Origin: Pedobacter sp. BS3
GTDB taxonomy: Bacteria; Bacteroidota; Bacteroidia; Sphingobacteriales; Sphingobacteriaceae
Direction of reading: 5' to 3'
DNA length: 64,000 nt
Assembly (NCBI RefSeq): GCF_008274585.1
Contig: NZ_VTRT01000003.1
Coordinates: forward strand, 186,001-250,000
In this document: positions 60,823 through 64,000 of the stretch, one piece after another
Layout: each line of letters opens with the position of its first letter
Numbering within the stretch: position 1 is the first letter of the stretch
The notes under the pieces: model-generated
Told to the model about the DNA's origin: nothing
The model's database searches: none
The model's input: the letters and a program-made list of their open reading frames with translations, nothing else
Program-made: the position numbers and the translations under genes

Positions 60823-61412
60823 AAAAACTGACATCCATGCCTGAATTATCAAACTTCAGACTGGTTGGTGGAACCGCACTATCGTTGCTGTTAGGACATC
60901 GTAAATCTATAGATATTGATCTGTTCACAGATATTCCTTTTGAAAAAGACGAACTGATAAATCTGTTAGATAGTAATTTTCCGGAATATTCCTCGCTCGA
61001 AAACAGGAGCAGGTCTATTTTTCAATGCATTATAAAAAATGTAAAAGTAGATTTTGTTTGTGTGAAAGATCCTTTTATTCACCCTGTTGATTACATAAAC
61101 ACTATTCCTTTTGCGAATATAAAAGACATTATTGCACTAAAGCTTAATACAATTAAAGGAAGAGGGGCCAAAAAAGATTTCTGGGATGTGGCAAAATTAC
61201 TGCAACTTTATGAGCTTGGAGAACTTCTGAATTTCTATCAGGCAAGATATCCCTATGATGATACTTTTGCAGTGATGCGATCTATTGTTTACTTCGACGA
61301 TGCTGAAGATGATGCAGATCCGGAAATTATTGAGAAGATATCCTGGGAACAGGTGAAAAACATTATAAAAAAAGCATTTAACGATTACTATAAACAAAAT
61401 ACCAAAAACTAA
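60777..61412 (+). CDS. AbiEii/AbiGii-type nucleotidyltransferase, putative toxin
   Basis: Nucleotidyltransferase of 211 aa of the AbiEii family, the toxin half of AbiE phage-defence and toxin-antitoxin systems; related MenT enzymes modify tRNA. The catalytic motif is LVGGTALSLLLGHRKSIDIDLFTD (GG, S-like position and D-x-D at Asp47/Asp49 by count), followed by AIALKLNTIKGRGAKKDFWDVAKLL-like sequence (DIIALKLNTIKGRGAKKDFW, where KxxR...K..D is typical). The gene is more AT-rich than neighbouring fur and purA, consistent with acquisition. It overlaps the DUF6922 gene by 46 bases and stops just before the purA start. Confidence 0.85.
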   Translation: MLREETVEPSTLELLKKLTSMPELSNFRLVGGTALSLLLGHRKSIDIDLFTDIPFEKDELINLLDSNFPEYSSLENRSRSIFQCIIKNVKVDFVCVKDPFIHPVDYINTIPFANIKDIIALKLNTIKGRGAKKDFWDVAKLLQLYELGELLNFYQARYPYDDTFAVMRSIVYFDDAEDDADPEIIEKISWEQVKNIIKKAFNDYYKQNTKN

Positions 61413-62687
61413 ATGGCTGTTGACGTACTATTAGGCCTCCAGTGGGGCGATGAAGGAAAAGGAAAAATTGTCGATGTTTTAAGTCCGGAATATGATTTAA
61501 TTGCCCGTTTTCAGGGCGGGCCAAACGCCGGGCATACGCTTGAATTTGATGGTCAGAAATATGTATTAAACACCATTCCATCAGGAATATTCAACACCAA
61601 AACCATGAACCTGATCGGCAATGGTGTGGTAATAGATCCTATCATTTTAAAACGGGAATTAGAAACGCTGAAAAAAAGCGGCTTTGACCCGGTTGCTGCT
61701 CAAAAGCTGGTTATTGCCCGTAAGGCGCACCTGATATTACCTACTCACCAATTACTGGATGCCGCATCCGAAAGTAAAATGGGCGATGGCAAAATAGGTT
61801 CAACGTTGAAAGGCATCGGGCCAACCTATATGGACAAAACCGGCCGCAATGGCTTACGTGTCGGCGATACCATGCTTCCTGATTTTAAAGAACGCTATGA
61901 TAAGCTGGTGTCCAAACATCTTTCCATTTTATCGCATTATGGCGAAGTACCTGATTTCAGCGAGAAAGAACAGCAGCTTTTCGAAGCTATTGATTACCTG
62001 AAAACCATTCCGCAGGTTGACAGCGAGCATTTTGTAAATTCATACCTGAAAGCTGGTAAAACCGTACTGGCTGAAGGTGCACAAGGAACCATGCTCGATG
62101 TAGATTTCGGTTCTTACCCATTTGTCACCTCATCAAACACCACAACAGCCGGGGCATGCACCGGCTTGGGCATTGCTCCAAGCGCCATTGGAGAGGTAAT
62201 TGGTATCTTTAAAGCTTACTGTACCCGTGTTGGCGGCGGCCCCTTTCCTACCGAGCTGCACGATGAAACCGGCGAGGAACTTCGTCGCGTAGGTCACGAA
62301 TTTGGCGCAACAACCGGTCGTCCGCGTCGCTGCGGCTGGATTGATCTACCTGCTCTGCGTTACGCAATTATGCTAAACGGTGTTACCGAATTGGTAATGA
62401 CCAAAGCCGACGTACTAAGCGGTTTTGATAAGATATATGCCTGTACGCATTATAATCACAATGGTGAGCTTATTGATTACATGCCTTATGACATTTGCTC
62501 GGTAAAACCGGAGCCTGTTTACGAAGAAATAGAAGGCTGGAACGAAGATCTGACAGGCATTAAATCGCCAGATGAGATTCCTGCCAAGCTAAAATCCTAT
62601 GTAAGCTATTTGGAAACTGCGCTTGGCGTGCCGGTTAAATACCTTTCTGTAGGGCCAGACCGGGTACAAACCTTGGTTTTGAGGTAA
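61413..62687 (+). CDS. purA: Adenylosuccinate synthetase
   Basis: Catalyses GTP-dependent condensation of IMP with aspartate in AMP synthesis. Motifs: LLGLQWGDEGKGKIVDVLS (P-loop, N terminus), GGPNAGHTLEFDGQKYVLN, IGSTLKGIGPTYMDKTGRNG and ATTGRPRRCGWIDLPALRY. At 424 aa it is full length. It begins directly after the AbiEii stop (ATG at 61413), so the TA pair sits in the fur-purA gap without breaking either gene. A perfect hairpin follows at 62695. Confidence 0.97.
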   Translation: MAVDVLLGLQWGDEGKGKIVDVLSPEYDLIARFQGGPNAGHTLEFDGQKYVLNTIPSGIFNTKTMNLIGNGVVIDPIILKRELETLKKSGFDPVAAQKLVIARKAHLILPTHQLLDAASESKMGDGKIGSTLKGIGPTYMDKTGRNGLRVGDTMLPDFKERYDKLVSKHLSILSHYGEVPDFSEKEQQLFEAIDYLKTIPQVDSEHFVNSYLKAGKTVLAEGAQGTMLDVDFGSYPFVTSSNTTTAGACTGLGIAPSAIGEVIGIFKAYCTRVGGGPFPTELHDETGEELRRVGHEFGATTGRPRRCGWIDLPALRYAIMLNGVTELVMTKADVLSGFDKIYACTHYNHNGELIDYMPYDICSVKPEPVYEEIEGWNEDLTGIKSPDEIPAKLKSYVSYLETALGVPVKYLSVGPDRVQTLVLR

Positions 62688-62694
62688 TACACTG

Positions 62695-62727
62695 AAACCT
62701 CACAGGTTTTGAAAACCTGTGAGGTTT
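62695..62727. terminator. Perfect 16-bp hairpin terminator after purA
   Basis: AAACCTCACAGGTTTT at 62695-62710 is exactly inverted at 62712-62727 around one G, followed by TAACTTACTAAAAAAC. It lies 8 bases after the purA stop. It is nearly the same sequence as the hairpin at 44735-44767 and of the same design as 19441-19475. Confidence 0.75.
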
Positions 62728-62761
62728 TAACTTACTAAAAAACAGTCTGATAATATGCCTT

Positions 62762-64000
62762 ATGGCACAAGAGCAGGTTTTTCATGTAGCTGATATTCCA
62801 CAGTTCTGCCGGCAGGCTTTGATTTGGGCCTCCGGGTTCGATCAATGCTGTTATTTAGATTCCAATCACTACACCGATCCTTATTCCGCATTTGATGTAC
62901 TGATCACTGCCGGAAGCGTATCAACGTATGTATTTTCGGCCAATAAACCGCTGCACTGTCTCGACACTTATCTTTCTCAGAATAACACCTATAAGTTCGG
63001 TTTTTTGACTTACGATCTGAAAAATGAGATTGAGGATCTACACTCGGCAAACAAAGATTACCTGAATTTTCCTTTGGCTTTCTTTTTCGAACCCAGGCAT
63101 CTTATCCAGATCAAGAACCGGCAGGTGAGCATTATTTCCCCGGATGCCCGGAATGTATTTGAGAAGATTAGCACACAAGCTATTTCACCGGGAAATGCAG
63201 GTTTTACAGGTAAGATCAGCAGCCGTTTTAGCAAAGCCGAATACCTGGAAACCGTTAAACAGTTGCAGGAGCATATTCACCGTGGTGATATTTACGAGGT
63301 AAACTTCTGCCAGGAATTTTACGCCGATAAAACCACAATAGATCCTGTGCAATTGTTTTTGCGGTTAAATTCGCTGTCGCCTACTCCATTTGCAACCTTT
63401 TTTAAAAATGGATCGCAATATATTATATCGGCCAGCCCGGAACGCTTCCTGAGTAAACGTAACAACAAGCTCATATCGCAACCTATTAAAGGAACGGCTA
63501 AACGCGGAGCCACAGCAGCCGAGGATGAAGCTATCAAAGAACAGCTACGTCACGATGCTAAAGAACAGGCAGAGAATGTGATGATTGTAGACCTGGTACG
63601 TAATGATCTGACCCGTTGCGCTGAGCCTGGCACCGTAACCGTTGAAGAGCTTTTCGGTATATACAGCTTCAAACAGGTACACCAGATGATCTCTACAGTG
63701 GCCTGCACCATCTCCCCGGAAACCTCTTTTAGCGATATCATTAAAGCCACTTTTCCTATGGGTTCCATGACCGGCGCTCCTAAAATCAGGGCGATGCAGC
63801 TTATCGAAAAATTTGAGCGCAGTAAACGTGGCGTATTTTCTGGCGCCCTGGGTTATGTTTCCCCTGCCGGGGATTTTGATTTTAACGTGATCATACGCAC
63901 CCTGCTGTACAATGCTGATACGGCTTATTTATCTTTCCAGGTAGGCAGCGCCATTACCGCCGCTTCGGTAGCCGAAAAAGAATACCAAGAATGCCTGTTA
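62762..64000 (+). CDS. pabB: Aminodeoxychorismate synthase component I (partial, runs off the end)
   Basis: Makes 4-amino-4-deoxychorismate from chorismate and ammonia for folate synthesis. The frame opens with ATG at 62762 and is still open at the window edge (413 codons). The chorismate-binding domain (about residues 160-413) has GDIYEVNFCQEF, the ADC-synthase motif PIKGTAKRG (Lys, where anthranilate synthase has Ala), IVDLVRNDL, FPMGSMTGAPK, FSGALGYVSP and DFNVIIRTLLY. The Lys in PIKGT separates PabB from TrpE. A class IV aminotransferase possibly acting as PabC is at 25068. It follows purA after a hairpin. Confidence 0.9.
   Translation, partial: MAQEQVFHVADIPQFCRQALIWASGFDQCCYLDSNHYTDPYSAFDVLITAGSVSTYVFSANKPLHCLDTYLSQNNTYKFGFLTYDLKNEIEDLHSANKDYLNFPLAFFFEPRHLIQIKNRQVSIISPDARNVFEKISTQAISPGNAGFTGKISSRFSKAEYLETVKQLQEHIHRGDIYEVNFCQEFYADKTTIDPVQLFLRLNSLSPTPFATFFKNGSQYIISASPERFLSKRNNKLISQPIKGTAKRGATAAEDEAIKEQLRHDAKEQAENVMIVDLVRNDLTRCAEPGTVTVEELFGIYSFKQVHQMISTVACTISPETSFSDIIKATFPMGSMTGAPKIRAMQLIEKFERSKRGVFSGALGYVSPAGDFDFNVIIRTLLYNADTAYLSFQVGSAITAASVAEKEYQECLL

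Noticed and set aside
1-64000. tRNA, rRNA, tmRNA or riboswitch
   Set aside because: I scanned the gaps for tRNA arms, rRNA words and known riboswitch cores and saw none; smpB is not accompanied by ssrA here. A covariance search would be decisive.

Overview
The window comes from a Bacteroidota chromosome, most likely family Sphingobacteriaceae (a Mucilaginibacter- or Pedobacter-like organism). The evidence is the protein families (Bacteroidota-type orphan ECF sigma factor, Nramp-Usp fusion, DUF2520, DUF4783, DUF6922, TlpA with DUF4369, CcmE with a CxxxY motif), several TTTG/TAnnTTTG-type promoters, TTG starts, and intergenic regions full of short dispersed repeats. No rRNA, tRNA, CRISPR array, prophage or complete insertion sequence was seen. 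Most of the window is ordinary chromosome.

Layout. 83-2867: a PAS histidine kinase and a LuxR-type response regulator meeting tail to tail. 3353-6346: a three-gene glycan operon (GT4 glycosyltransferase, GmhB-like phosphatase, GT9 heptosyltransferase-like). 6493-14098: a TetR-controlled YbhGFSR-like efflux operon (TolC, lipoprotein adaptor, two ABC ATPases, two permeases) interrupted by a small four-helix-bundle gene set in repeats. 14251-20404: DUF6686-like protein, LysS, an orphan sigma factor, a SpmA/SpmB-like gate protein, MgsA and an AraC regulator. 20683-23207: MntR-MntH manganese operon with a palindromic operator. 23621-34278: SmpB, a beta-barrel protein, then a long minus-strand block (PabC-like, RluD, PhoB-like regulator, TlpA, GatB, lipoprotein, KdsA, RecQ). 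34561-38620: KdsD, ManC, Maf, KdsC; with KdsA, three of the four steps to CMP-Kdo lie within about 8 kb. 38678-48159: IscX, ferredoxin, DUF2520 protein, CcmF-CcmE, a kinase-fold-like unknown, M48 peptidase, PlsY, NadC, DUF4783 and a dicluster ferredoxin, all minus strand. 48257-55387: acyl-CoA reductase, a protein with a diadenylate-cyclase-like domain, pirin, CoaD, a broken MazEF relic, glutamate dehydrogenase and CcmD/CcmC. 55507-64000: HAD phosphatase, small conserved protein, proline dehydrogenase, S4 protein, AroB, fatty acid hydroxylase, Fur, a DUF6922/AbiEii pair, PurA, and PabB running off the end.

The best candidates for something new are the DUF6922-AbiEii pair between fur and purA, the DisA_N-like (DGA/RH motif) protein at 49496-50644, the four-helix-bundle gene embedded in repeats inside the efflux operon, the kinase-fold-like protein at 43351-44394, and the repeat elements that supply gene ends or a start codon (9573, 11838). 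I see no large new multi-gene defence system.
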